Positions 16,986-24,857 of a stretch of 64,000 bases of DNA are shown here, piece after piece. The position numbers were made by a program, and so were the translations under genes. The notes below the pieces were generated by a model. That model was not told where the DNA came from. It ran no database searches and worked only from the letters and a program-made list of their open reading frames with translations. Source of the DNA: Streptacidiphilus pinicola. Lineage in GTDB: Bacteria; Actinomycetota; Actinomycetes; Streptomycetales; Streptomycetaceae. Numbering within the stretch: position 1 is the stretch's first letter; every line of letters begins with the position of its first letter. The stretch covers positions 124,001-188,000 of the forward strand of contig NZ_QKYN01000037.1 in assembly GCF_003258295.1 (NCBI RefSeq), given 5' to 3'.

Positions 16986-18049
16986 ACTCCGCCGGGGGCT
17001 TCGAGACCGCCCTCACCAGGCTCGTCGGCGTCCGCCATCCGCTCGTGCAGACCGGCATGGGCTGGGTCGCCGGCCCGCGCCTGGTCTCGGCCACCGCGAA
17101 CGCCGGCGCGCTCGGCATCCTCGCCTCGGCCACCATGACGACCGATCACCTGCGCGCGGCGGTGCGCGAGGTCAAGGAACGCACCGACGCGCCGTTCGGC
17201 GTCAATCTGCGGGCGGACGCGAGCGACGCCCGGGACCGGGTGCGGATCATCATCGAGGAGGGGGTGCGGGTCGCCTCCTTCGCCCTGGCCCCCTCCCGCG
17301 AGCTGATCGCCGAGCTCAAGGACGCCGGGGTCGTCGTCATCCCGTCCATCGGCGCCCGGCGGCACGCCGAGAAGGTCGCCGCGTGGGGCGCGGACGCCGT
17401 GGTGGTCCAGGGCGGTGAGGGCGGCGGACACACCGGCGCCGTCGCCACCACCGTGCTGCTGCCGCAGGTCGTCGACGCGGTCGACATCCCGGTGATCGCG
17501 GCGGGCGGCTTCCAGGACGGGCGCGGGCTGGTCGCCGCGCTGGCGTACGGCGCGGCCGGGGTCGCCATGGGCACCCGCTTCCTGCTCACCTCGGACTCCA
17601 CAGTCCCGGACGTCGTCAAGGCCCGCTACCTCGCCGCGACCGTCCAGGACGTCACCGTCACGACCAAGGTGGACGGCCTCCCGCACCGGATGCTGCGCAC
17701 GGAACTGGTCGACGGCCTGGAACGCTCCGGCCGCGCCGCCGCGCTGCTCCGCGCGGTGCGGCACGCCGCGGCGTTCCGCCGGATCTCCGGCATGACCTGG
17801 TCCGGCATGGTCCGCGACGGCCTGGCGATGAAACACGGCAAGGAGCTGACCTGGAGCCAGATCCTGCTGGCCGCCAACACCCCGATGATGCTCAAGGCCG
17901 CGATGGTCGACGGCCGCCCGGACCTGGGCGTGATGGCCGCCGGCCAGGTGGCGGGCCTGATCGAGGACCTGCCGTCGTGCAAGGAGCTGGTGGAACGGAT
18001 CATGACCCAGGCCGCCGACACCCTGGCCGCCCTGCCGGGCCGGGGTTGA
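16982..18049 (+). CDS. ipdC: IpdC, nitronate monooxygenase-family flavoprotein
   Basis: This encodes 355 aa; the GTG start overlaps the ipdB stop. It is an NPD/2-nitropropane dioxygenase-type TIM barrel with the FMN-phosphate motif QGGEGGGHTG and IAAGGFQDGRGLVAAL. In mycobacteria the homologous gene (Rv3553) follows ipdAB and the enzyme acts as a flavin-dependent oxidoreductase on a HIP-CoA intermediate before ring D cleavage. It is the last gene of the echA20-ipdA-ipdB-ipdC operon; the mycobacterial ferredoxin gene (fdxB) that normally follows is not present. Confidence 0.85.
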   Translation: MNSAGGFETALTRLVGVRHPLVQTGMGWVAGPRLVSATANAGALGILASATMTTDHLRAAVREVKERTDAPFGVNLRADASDARDRVRIIIEEGVRVASFALAPSRELIAELKDAGVVVIPSIGARRHAEKVAAWGADAVVVQGGEGGGHTGAVATTVLLPQVVDAVDIPVIAAGGFQDGRGLVAALAYGAAGVAMGTRFLLTSDSTVPDVVKARYLAATVQDVTVTTKVDGLPHRMLRTELVDGLERSGRAAALLRAVRHAAAFRRISGMTWSGMVRDGLAMKHGKELTWSQILLAANTPMMLKAAMVDGRPDLGVMAAGQVAGLIEDLPSCKELVERIMTQAADTLAALPGRG

Positions 18050-18080
18050 GGGTCCACCGGAGTGACCGCTCCACGCCATC

Positions 18081-18126
18081 GTCAATTTCATCTTGACGGG
18101 CGGGCCAGCGTCAACTTACTCTTGAC
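18081..18126. promoter_or_regulatory. Two GTCAA-N7-TTGAC palindromes over a leaderless promoter
   Basis: GTCAATTTCATCTTGAC (18081-18097) and GTCAACTTACTCTTGAC (18110-18126) are two copies of the same interrupted palindrome, 29 bp apart centre to centre. Between them they form a promoter: -35 TTGACG at 18093-18098, 18-bp spacer, -10 TACTCT at 18117-18122. The expected start point coincides with the ATG at 18129, and there is no ribosome-binding site, so the mRNA should be leaderless. The palindromes would block both promoter elements; autoregulation by the HTH protein is the simplest reading. Confidence 0.65.
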
Positions 18127-18128
18127 GC

Positions 18129-18830
18129 ATGAGCCCTCTCGACATCAATCTCGCTGACCTGATCACACGTCTCGACGAGGAACTCCGGGACGCCAACGAC
18201 CTGAGCCGCATCAGTGAGGCGCGGCTTCGCGCCCAGACCCTGTCCGACCTCGGCGACCAGCTCATCGACCACTACGTCAGCAAGGCCAAGCAGAACGGCG
18301 CGTCCTGGACCGAGATCGGCGACGCCATCGGCGTGTCCAAGCAGGCCGCGCAGCAGCGCCACACGCCCTCCGCGTTCGAGGGGTTCACCAACCTGAACCG
18401 GCACGGCATCGTGCTGGCGCAGGAGGCCGCCCGCACGCACCGGCACGACTTCATCGGCACCGAACACCTGCTGCTCGGCCTGCTCGGCGAACCCCGGGGC
18501 CTCGCCTACGAGATGCTGGTGGCCAAGGCCGGCTCGGAGCAGCGCGTGCGCGAGGCGATCGAGGAGGCGATGGCGCCGGCCGGGGAGAAGGCGCTGCGGG
18601 GTCACATCCCGTTCCGGCCGGAGAGCAAGGAGGCCATCGACCAGGCGCGCCGCGCCTCGGCCGACCTCGGCCACGACTGGGTCGGCACCGAGCACACCCT
18701 GCTGGGCCTGATCCGCGGCGAGGGGAGCCCGGCCGCGCGGATCCTGCGCGGCCTGGGCTTCACCTCGGACGGGCTCCACGAGACGGTCAGGACCGAGGTC
18801 GCCGACCGGCGGGCCGCACGCGGCCGTTGA
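18129..18830 (+). CDS. HTH protein with two Clp N-terminal repeats
   Basis: This encodes 233 aa. Residues 58-77 (SWTEIGDAIGVSKQAAQQR) read as a helix-turn-helix. Residues 95-150 and 160-225 are two Clp-N repeats, each with the T-E-H-(L/T)-L-L-G-L core (TEHLLLGLLG, TEHTLLGLIR). The Clp-N domain is the substrate- or adaptor-binding domain of ClpA/ClpC, but no AAA+ module follows. It is probably a cytoplasmic regulator that links protein quality control or ClpC to transcription, and it likely binds the palindromes in its own promoter. It sits inside the steroid cluster between ipdC and fadA6, facing fadA6 convergently, and looks unrelated to that pathway. Confidence 0.75.
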   Translation: MSPLDINLADLITRLDEELRDANDLSRISEARLRAQTLSDLGDQLIDHYVSKAKQNGASWTEIGDAIGVSKQAAQQRHTPSAFEGFTNLNRHGIVLAQEAARTHRHDFIGTEHLLLGLLGEPRGLAYEMLVAKAGSEQRVREAIEEAMAPAGEKALRGHIPFRPESKEAIDQARRASADLGHDWVGTEHTLLGLIRGEGSPAARILRGLGFTSDGLHETVRTEVADRRAARGR

Positions 18831-18851
18831 CCGCGGCCTGCGCCCCGTGCG

Positions 18852-20009
18852 TCAGAGCCGCTCGATGACGGTGACGTTGGCCTGGCCGCCGCCCTCGCAC
18901 ATGGTCTGCAGGCCGTAGCGGCCGCCGGTGCGCTCCAGTTCATGGAGCAGCGTGGTCATCAGCTTGGTGCCGGTGGCGCCCAGCGGGTGGCCGAGGGCGA
19001 TGGCGCCGCCGTTGACGTTGACCTTCTCCGGGTCCGCGCCGGTCTCCTTGAGCCACGCGAGGACGACGGAGGCGAAGGCCTCGTTGATCTCGACCAGGTC
19101 GATCTCGTCGAGGGTGAGGCCGGTCTTCTTCAGCGCGTGGGCGGTGGCCGGGATCGGCGCGGAGAGCATCCGGATCGGGTCCTCGCCGCGGACGGAGAGG
19201 TGGTGGATCCGGGCGCGCGGGGTCAACCCGTGCTCGCGCACCGCGCGTTCGGAGGCGAGCAGCAGCGCCGACGCGCCGTCGGAGACCTGCGAGGAGACCG
19301 CGGCCGTCAGCCGGCCGCCGTCGACGAGCGGCTTCAGGCCGGCCATCTTCTCCAGGGTGGTGTCGCGGCGCGGGCCCTCGTCGTGCCGGACGTCGCCGAA
19401 GGGGACGACCTCGCGGTCGAAGCGGCCCTCGTCGATCGCCCGGATCGCCCGCTGGTGGGAGCGGAGCGCGAACTCCTCCATCGCCTCGCGGGTGACACCC
19501 CACTTGGCGGCGATCAGCTCGGCGCCGTTGAACTGGTTGACGGGCTGGTCGCCGTAGCGGGCACGCCATCTCTCGCTGCCCGCGAACGGGCCGTCGGTCA
19601 GGCCGAGCGGTGTCGCGGCCTGACGGCTGGCGTAGGCGATGGGGATCAGGGACATGTTCTGCACGCCGCCCGCGACCACCAGGTCGCTGGTGCGGGACAT
19701 GACGGCCTGGGCGGCGAAGTGGACGGCCTGCTGGGAGGAGCCGCACTGGCGGTCGACGGTGACGCCGGGCACCTCCTCGGGCAGACCGGCCGCGAGCCAG
19801 GCGGTGCGGGCGATGTCGCCGGCCTGCGGGCCGACGGTGTCCAGGCAGCCGAAGACCACGTCCTCGACGGCGGCCGGGTCGGCCCCGGAGCGCTCCATCA
19901 GGGCCTTGAGGATGTGGGCGCCGAGGTCGGCGGGGTGCACGGCGGACAGTCCGCCGCCGCGCCGGCCGACGGGGGTGCGGACGGCTTCGACGATATAGGC
20001 CTCGGGCAT
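18852..20009 (-). CDS. fadA6: Thiolase of steroid ring C/D catabolism
   Basis: This encodes 385 aa. It is a complete degradative thiolase: nucleophile Cys89 in DRQCGSSQ, His341 in GGAIALGHPLGATG and Cys371 in MCEGGGQAN. In the mycobacterial KstR2 regulon fadA6 lies next to kstR2 in the same orientation, as here (31-nt gap), and cleaves the beta-ketoacyl-CoA formed from MOODA-CoA. It is the last gene of the fadE30'-ipdF-kstR2-fadA6 transcript that starts near 21590. The general acetyl-CoA acyltransferase role is certain; the steroid substrate rests on context. Confidence 0.85.
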   Translation of the reverse strand: MPEAYIVEAVRTPVGRRGGGLSAVHPADLGAHILKALMERSGADPAAVEDVVFGCLDTVGPQAGDIARTAWLAAGLPEEVPGVTVDRQCGSSQQAVHFAAQAVMSRTSDLVVAGGVQNMSLIPIAYASRQAATPLGLTDGPFAGSERWRARYGDQPVNQFNGAELIAAKWGVTREAMEEFALRSHQRAIRAIDEGRFDREVVPFGDVRHDEGPRRDTTLEKMAGLKPLVDGGRLTAAVSSQVSDGASALLLASERAVREHGLTPRARIHHLSVRGEDPIRMLSAPIPATAHALKKTGLTLDEIDLVEINEAFASVVLAWLKETGADPEKVNVNGGAIALGHPLGATGTKLMTTLLHELERTGGRYGLQTMCEGGGQANVTVIERL

Positions 20010-20040
20010 CGGTGCTGCTCCTTGTCGTGGGCGTCGTACA

Positions 20041-20634
20041 TCAGGAGGGACGCGGGGTGATGCCGTCGAGCACCATGGAAAGGTACTGACGGGCGATCAC
20101 CTCGGGGCTGTGCTGTCCGTCGGGCCGGTACCAGGAGGCGGCGACCCAGACGGTGTCGCGGATGAACCGGTAGGTGAGGCGCACGTCGAGGTCGGCGCGG
20201 AACGAGCCGCCGGCCAGGCCGCGTTCGAGGGTGCCGAGCCAGGCGCGCTCGAACTGCCGCTGCGACTCGGCGAGATAGCCGAAGCGCGGCTGAACGGCCA
20301 GGTTCCTGGCCTCGCGCTGGTAGATCGCCACCGCCGACCGGTGCCGGTCGATCTCCCGGAACGAGGCGGTGACGAGCGCCTCGATGGTCTCGCGCGGGCC
20401 GAGGCCCGCCGCGAGGACGCCGTCGTAGCCGGCCCAGAGTTCGTCGAGGAACCCGGCGAGGATCTCGTCGAGCATCGACTCCTTGGAGTCGAAGTGGTAG
20501 TAGAGGCTGCCCGCCAACATCCCGGCGGCGTCCGCGATCTCGCGGACGGTGGTCGCGTTGTAGCCCTGCTCGGCGAAGACCTCCGCGGCGATCCCGAGCA
20601 GTTCGCCGCGGCGGGCGGGAGAAGGGGGGCTCAT
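20041..20634 (-). CDS. kstR2: TetR-family repressor KstR2
   Basis: This encodes 197 aa. The N-terminal TetR helix-turn-helix (TTVREIADAAGMLAGSLYYHF, in two parts around residues 28-48) is followed by DSKESMLDEIL and an all-helical ligand domain. KstR2 represses the HIP catabolic genes and is released by HIP-CoA. Identification is by gene order (between fadA6 and ipdF, as Rv3556c-Rv3559c) and by two KstR2-like operators found in this cluster. It is co-transcribed with genes it would control, giving negative autoregulation. Confidence 0.82.
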   Translation of the reverse strand: MSPPSPARRGELLGIAAEVFAEQGYNATTVREIADAAGMLAGSLYYHFDSKESMLDEILAGFLDELWAGYDGVLAAGLGPRETIEALVTASFREIDRHRSAVAIYQREARNLAVQPRFGYLAESQRQFERAWLGTLERGLAGGSFRADLDVRLTYRFIRDTVWVAASWYRPDGQHSPEVIARQYLSMVLDGITPRPS

Positions 20635-20647
20635 GGGTGGCGCTGCC

Positions 20648-21427
20648 TCAGGGGTGCTGGCTGCTGACGGACACGGTCTCCCCCGTCATGTACGACGAGT
20701 AGCCGCTGGCCAGGAAGACGATGACGTTGGCGATCTCCCACGGCTCGGCGTAGCGGCCGAAGGCCTCGCGGGCGGTGAGCTCCTCCAGCAGTTCCGGGGT
20801 GGTGACCTTGACCAGGTGCGGGTGCATGGCCAGGCTCGGCGACACGGCGTTGACGCGCACCCCGTAGGCGGCCGCCTCCATGGCCGCGCACCGGGTCAGC
20901 GCCATGACGCCCGCCTTGGCGGCGGCGTAGTGGGCCTGACCGGCCTGGGCGCGCCAGCCGATCACCGACGCGTTGTTGACGATCACTCCGCCACTGCCGC
21001 CAGTCTTCATCCGGCGCAGCGCGGCGCGGGTGCAGCGGAAGGTGCCGTTGAGGGTGACGTCGATGACGCGGTCCCACTGCTCGTCGGTCATGTCGACGAG
21101 TTCGGCAGTGCCACCCAGGCCGGCGTTGTTGACCACGATGTCGAGCCGCCCGTGGCGGGCCTCGGCGAGGTCGTAGAGGGCGGCGACCTGCTCCTCGTCC
21201 GTGACGTCGCAGGCGCGGCCGGCCACCCGGTCCGCGCCGAACCCCGCGGCGAGCTCGTCGACGGTCTCCTTCGTCCTTCGGGCGTGGGCGTCGCCGATGA
21301 CGACGCGCGCGCCCTCCTCCAGCAGCCGGCGGGCGGTCGCGCCGCCGATGCCGGCTCCGGCGGCGGCGGTCACCACGGCGGTGCGGCCGACCAGCAGTCC
21401 GTGGGCGGGGACGTAAGGCGGGGTCAT
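20648..21427 (-). CDS. ipdF: 5-hydroxy-HIP-CoA dehydrogenase-type SDR
   Basis: This encodes 259 aa. SDR motifs: [15 protein letters not shown] for the cofactor, [19 protein letters not shown] (catalytic Ser) and YAAAKAG. The closest functional match by context is Rv3559c/IpdF, which oxidises the C5 hydroxyl of the HIP-CoA intermediate. Its ATG overlaps the stop of the truncated fadE30 remnant by 4 nt, and it lies 13 nt upstream of kstR2. In mycobacteria the same order is fadE30-ipdF-(PPE)-kstR2-fadA6. Confidence 0.8.
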   Translation of the reverse strand: MTPPYVPAHGLLVGRTAVVTAAAGAGIGGATARRLLEEGARVVIGDAHARRTKETVDELAAGFGADRVAGRACDVTDEEQVAALYDLAEARHGRLDIVVNNAGLGGTAELVDMTDEQWDRVIDVTLNGTFRCTRAALRRMKTGGSGGVIVNNASVIGWRAQAGQAHYAAAKAGVMALTRCAAMEAAAYGVRVNAVSPSLAMHPHLVKVTTPELLEELTAREAFGRYAEPWEIANVIVFLASGYSSYMTGETVSVSSQHP

Positions 21428-21537
21428 GGGCGGGGCTCCCTGGGCAGGCCGAGCACCCGCTCGGCAATGAGCTTGCGCTGGATCTCGTTGCTGCCGGCGT
21501 AGACGGTGTCCGAGCGGGAGACGCCGTCGCTGGTCAT
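21424..21537 (-). pseudogene. 37-codon C-terminal remnant of an acyl-CoA dehydrogenase (fadE30-like)
   Basis: The ATG at 21537 opens a 37-codon frame ending in TGA that overlaps ipdF by 4 nt. Residues 12-32 read [20 protein letters not shown] and then LPREP, the invariant C-terminal segment of acyl-CoA dehydrogenases. Nothing of the FAD or active-site domains is left. In mycobacteria the gene in exactly this position and overlap is fadE30, so a deletion joined the operon promoter to the end of fadE30, leaving only its tail. The short frame may still be translated and keep ipdF coupled. Confidence 0.8.
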
Positions 21538-21595
21538 CTCAGCTCCTTACCTCTCGGCCTTGGCTCTCGACGACCGACTGGGCGTACGTTAACCT

Positions 21596-21609
21596 ACCAA
21601 ACACTTGTT
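21596..21609. promoter_or_regulatory. Probable KstR2 operator in the second divergent promoter
   Basis: ACCAAACACTTGTT matches 9 of 10 fixed positions of the mycobacterial KstR2 consensus as recalled (A-n-CAAG-nn-CTTG-n-T). It lies between the ipdF-kstR2-fadA6 transcript and the enoyl-CoA hydratase/acyl-CoA dehydrogenase operon, 18 nt upstream of the ATG at 21628. It shares the CAAA-nn-nTTG core with the site at 14565. Confidence 0.65.
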
Positions 21610-21627
21610 AGGGAAGGGAGCCGCAGG

Positions 21628-22473
21628 ATGGCCCAGGAGCAGGAGACGGTCCAGTACACCCGGCAAGGGCCTGTCGCCGTGGTGACCATGAACCGCCCGG
21701 ACTACCGCAACGCCCAGAACTCCGCGATGACCTATGCCCTGGACCGGGCCTTCTACCGGGCCGCGGAGGACAACGAGGTCAAAGTCGTCGTCCTCGCGGG
21801 CGCGGGCAAGCACTTCAGCGCCGGACACGACATCGGCACGCCCGGACGGGACGCCCATCTGCCCTTCGAGAGGCGGGCCGGCCTGTGGTGGGACCACTCC
21901 GACAAGTCCGGCGCGGAGAGCCGCTACGCGCGCGAGTCCGAGGTCTACCTCGGCATGTGCCGGCGCTGGCGTGAGCTGCCCAAGCCGGTGATCGCCTCGG
22001 TGCAGGGTGCCTGCGTGGCCGGCGGGCTGATGCTGGCCTGGGTGTGCGACCTGATCGTCGCCTCCGACGACGCCTTCTTCGCCGATCCGGTGGTGCGGAT
22101 GGGCATCCCCGGCGTGGAGTACTTCGCCCACCCGTGGGTGATGCCGCCGCGCGTCGCCAAGGAGTTCCTGTTCACCGGCGAGCGCATGAGCGCGCAGCGC
22201 GCCCACGAGCTGGGCATGGTCAACCGGGTCGTGCCGCGCGAGGAACTGACGGCGCGAACGCTGGAGTTGGCCGAGAAGATCGCCGAGATGCCGCGCCTCG
22301 GCCTGGCGTTGACCAAGCGGGCCGTCAACCAGGCCGAGGACCTCCAGGGTCTGCACAGCGGCATGGACTCCGTCTTCGGCCTGCACCACCTCGCCCACGC
22401 CCACAACGCCGAGACCGCCACCGACTCGCTCGGCGGCATGGACATCGCGGCGATGAAGAAGGCGGCTCAGTGA
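21628..22473 (+). CDS. Enoyl-CoA hydratase (crotonase) of the steroid cluster
   Basis: This encodes 281 aa; the ATG follows GGGAGCCGCAGG. Crotonase-fold motifs are present: KHFSAGHDIGTPG and SVQGACVAGGLMLAWVCDLI, the two oxyanion-hole segments. The insert after the first motif (LPFERRAGLWWDHSDKSGAE) is typical of actinobacterial steroid-associated hydratases. It likely hydrates an unsaturated acyl-CoA made by the two dehydrogenase subunits that follow. It overlaps the next gene by one base (TGATG). Whether it is the equivalent of a named mycobacterial EchA is not decided. Confidence 0.8.
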   Translation: MAQEQETVQYTRQGPVAVVTMNRPDYRNAQNSAMTYALDRAFYRAAEDNEVKVVVLAGAGKHFSAGHDIGTPGRDAHLPFERRAGLWWDHSDKSGAESRYARESEVYLGMCRRWRELPKPVIASVQGACVAGGLMLAWVCDLIVASDDAFFADPVVRMGIPGVEYFAHPWVMPPRVAKEFLFTGERMSAQRAHELGMVNRVVPREELTARTLELAEKIAEMPRLGLALTKRAVNQAEDLQGLHSGMDSVFGLHHLAHAHNAETATDSLGGMDIAAMKKAAQ

Positions 22474-23642
22474 TGGACCTCGCCTTCACCGCCGAGGAGG
22501 ACGCCTTTCGGCTCGATGCGCGGGCCTGGCTCGCCGCCCACCTGCCCGCCGCTCCGCTGCCCTCGCTGGAGACCGCCGAGGGCTTCGCGGCCCACCGTGC
22601 CTGGGAGCGCGAACTGGCGGCCGACCGCTGGTCGGTGGTCTCCTGGCCCGAGCCCTACGGCGGGCGCGGCGCCTCGGTCGTGCAGTGGCTGGTCTTCGAG
22701 GAGGAGTACTTCGCCGCGGGCGCGCCGGGGCGGGTCAACCAGAACGGCATCAACCTCCTCGCCCCCACCCTGTTCGAGCACGGCACCGAGGAGCAGCGGG
22801 CCCGGATCCTGCCCGCGATGGCGAGCGGCGAGGTGATCTGGGCCCAGGCCTGGTCCGAGCCCGGCTCCGGCTCCGACCTGGCCTCGCTGCGCTCCACCGC
22901 CACCCGGGTGGACGGCGGTTGGCTGCTGAACGGGCAGAAGACCTGGTCCTCGCGGGCCGCCTTCGCCGACCGCGCCTTCGGCCTGTTCCGCAGCGATCCG
23001 GGCGCCGACCGGCCGCACCGGGGCCTGACCTACCTGATGTTCCCGCTCGACGCGGCGGGCGTGACCGTCCGGCCGATCGGACGACTGGACGGCAAGCCGG
23101 CCTTCGCCGAACTCTTCCTCGACGACGTCTTCGTGCCCGACCAGGACGTGATCGGCGAGCCCGGCCAGGGCTGGGCGGTGGCGATGAGCACGGCGGGCAA
23201 CGAGCGCGGGTTGACCCTGCGCAGCCCCGGCCGCTTCACCGCGGCCGCCGACCGACTGGTGACGCTCTGGCGCGAGCAGGCCGACCCGGCCGACACCGCG
23301 CTGCGCGACCGGGTCGCGGACGCGGTGATCGGCGCCCGCGCCTACCGGCTGTTCACCTACGCCCATGCGTCAAAGCTGGCTCAGGGGGCGGACATCGGCG
23401 CCGAGTCCAGCCTCAACAAGGTCTACTGGTCCGAGCTCGACATCGCCCTGCACGAGACCGCGCTCGATCTCCTCGGTCCGCTGGGCGAGCTGTCGGACGC
23501 GGCGTCGGACGCCCCCGCTCACGGCGGTTGGGCGGAGGGCTGGACGTTCTCGCTGGCCGGCCCCATCTACGCGGGCACCAACGAGATCCAGCGCGACATC
23601 ATCGCCGAGCGGCTGCTCGGCCTGCCGAAGGGACGCCGCTGA
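22473..23642 (+). CDS. Acyl-CoA dehydrogenase, large subunit of a likely heterotetramer
   Basis: This encodes 389 aa. The FAD-binding loop WAQAWSEPGSGSDLASLRST is canonical, and the C-terminus ends AGPIYAGTNEIQRDIIAERL. By contrast the segment around RSPGRFTAAADRL lacks the usual R-x-QFG flavin-contact motif. The partner gene downstream shows the reverse pattern. Such split FAD sites mark the alpha2-beta2 acyl-CoA dehydrogenases of actinobacterial steroid degradation (FadE28-29, FadE31-32 types). It probably desaturates a propionyl- or methyl-branched acyl-CoA after ring opening. It is coupled to both neighbours by 1-nt overlaps. Confidence 0.8.
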   Translation: MDLAFTAEEDAFRLDARAWLAAHLPAAPLPSLETAEGFAAHRAWERELAADRWSVVSWPEPYGGRGASVVQWLVFEEEYFAAGAPGRVNQNGINLLAPTLFEHGTEEQRARILPAMASGEVIWAQAWSEPGSGSDLASLRSTATRVDGGWLLNGQKTWSSRAAFADRAFGLFRSDPGADRPHRGLTYLMFPLDAAGVTVRPIGRLDGKPAFAELFLDDVFVPDQDVIGEPGQGWAVAMSTAGNERGLTLRSPGRFTAAADRLVTLWREQADPADTALRDRVADAVIGARAYRLFTYAHASKLAQGADIGAESSLNKVYWSELDIALHETALDLLGPLGELSDAASDAPAHGGWAEGWTFSLAGPIYAGTNEIQRDIIAERLLGLPKGRR

Positions 23643-24628
23643 TGCAGTTTCTGCTCGACGCCGAGCAACGGGAGTTCGCCCGGACGCTGGACCGACTGCT
23701 CGCGGCGGGCGACACCCCGGCGGTCGTGCGCGCCTGGTCGACCGGTGACCACGGCCCGGGGCGGCTGCTGTGGGGCCGGCTGGCCGAGGCCGGGGTCTTC
23801 GCCCTGGCCGTCCCGGAGAAGTACGAAGGACTCGGCCTGCTCCCGGTGGAACTCGCCGCCGCCTTCGTCGAACTGGGCCGGCACGCCGTGCCCGGACCGC
23901 TGGTGGAGACCGTGGCCGCCGCCGCACTGCTCGACCGGCTCGGCGTCGCCGCGGCGGCCGAGGAGTGGTTGCCGCACATCGCCGCCGGGGAGGCCCGGCT
24001 GTCCCTCTGCCTGCCTGCCGCGGGCCCCTACGCGCTCGACGCGGACGCGGCCGACGCCGTGTTCGTGGTCGACAGCGAGGGCGAGGGCGACCGGCTGCTG
24101 CTGACCCGGGAGTCGGGACCGGTCCAACCCTCGGTCGACCCGGCCCGCCGCCTGTCCCGACCGGTCGGCGGCAGCGTCGTGGCGCGCGGCCCGGAGGTGA
24201 CCGAGGCGGCCGCGCACGCCGCCGGCCTGGCGGCCTTCGCCACCGCCGCGCAGGCCCTGGGGGTGGGCCAGGCCTTGGTGGAGCGCACGACCGCGTACGT
24301 GAAGCAACGGGCCCAGTTCGGGGTGCCGATCGGCTCGTTCCAGACGGTGAAACACCAACTCGCGGACGCGCTCCTGCGGTTGGAGTTCGCCCGTCCGCTG
24401 CTGTTCGGCGCGGCGCTGACCCTGGAGCCCGCCGACGTCGCCGCCGCCAAGGTGGCCTGCGGCGAGGCCGTCTACGCCGTCGCGCGCACGGCACTGCAGC
24501 TGCACGGCGCGATCGGCTACACCGCCGAGTACGACCTCTCGCTGTGGCTCACCAAGGCCCGGGCGCTGCGCTCCGCCTGGGGCACCCCGTCCGCCTGCCG
24601 CGCCCGCGTCCTGGCGGACCTGGGCTGA
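23642..24628 (+). CDS. Acyl-CoA dehydrogenase, small subunit of a likely heterotetramer
   Basis: This encodes 328 aa, shorter than a standalone acyl-CoA dehydrogenase. It has QRAQFGVPIGSFQTVKHQLA and ALQLHGAIGYTAEYDLSLW, the flavin/substrate-contact segments missing from the upstream subunit. Its own central FAD loop is degenerate (SLCLPAAGPYALDA). The two proteins would therefore complete each other's active sites. It is the last gene of the operon starting at 21628; the end of the steroid cluster follows. Confidence 0.8.
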   Translation: MQFLLDAEQREFARTLDRLLAAGDTPAVVRAWSTGDHGPGRLLWGRLAEAGVFALAVPEKYEGLGLLPVELAAAFVELGRHAVPGPLVETVAAAALLDRLGVAAAAEEWLPHIAAGEARLSLCLPAAGPYALDADAADAVFVVDSEGEGDRLLLTRESGPVQPSVDPARRLSRPVGGSVVARGPEVTEAAAHAAGLAAFATAAQALGVGQALVERTTAYVKQRAQFGVPIGSFQTVKHQLADALLRLEFARPLLFGAALTLEPADVAAAKVACGEAVYAVARTALQLHGAIGYTAEYDLSLWLTKARALRSAWGTPSACRARVLADLG

Positions 24629-24680
24629 TTCCTCGGTCTTCTGCCCCGCGCACAGCTCCAGCACCTGGCCGCGGATCCCC

Positions 24681-24776
24681 CATGCGCGCCGCTTCGCCGT
24701 CGACATCCTCGGCGCGGAGCAGGAACCGCTCTGCCCACGCCGGAAGTCTTCGGGCGTGAGGGCCAGTCACAAATGA
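24681..24776 (+). pseudogene. Possible flavin reductase-like fragment
   Basis: One frame of the 229-bp gap after the dehydrogenases reads RRFAVDILGAEQEPLC then SSGV and a stop. This resembles the conserved core of flavin reductase-like proteins such as HsaB (F-x-V-N-x-L-x-x-x-Q-x-x-L). There is no start, and the rest of the domain is absent. It may be a relic of a steroid-cluster gene. The match is short and could be chance. Confidence 0.3.
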
Positions 24777-24857
24777 CCGACGGAAGATCTGGCCTCGTCA
24801 CGGGCCTTCCCGCATCCTCGTCCCATCAGCTTGGACGCTTACGAGGGGGAGTAGGCA

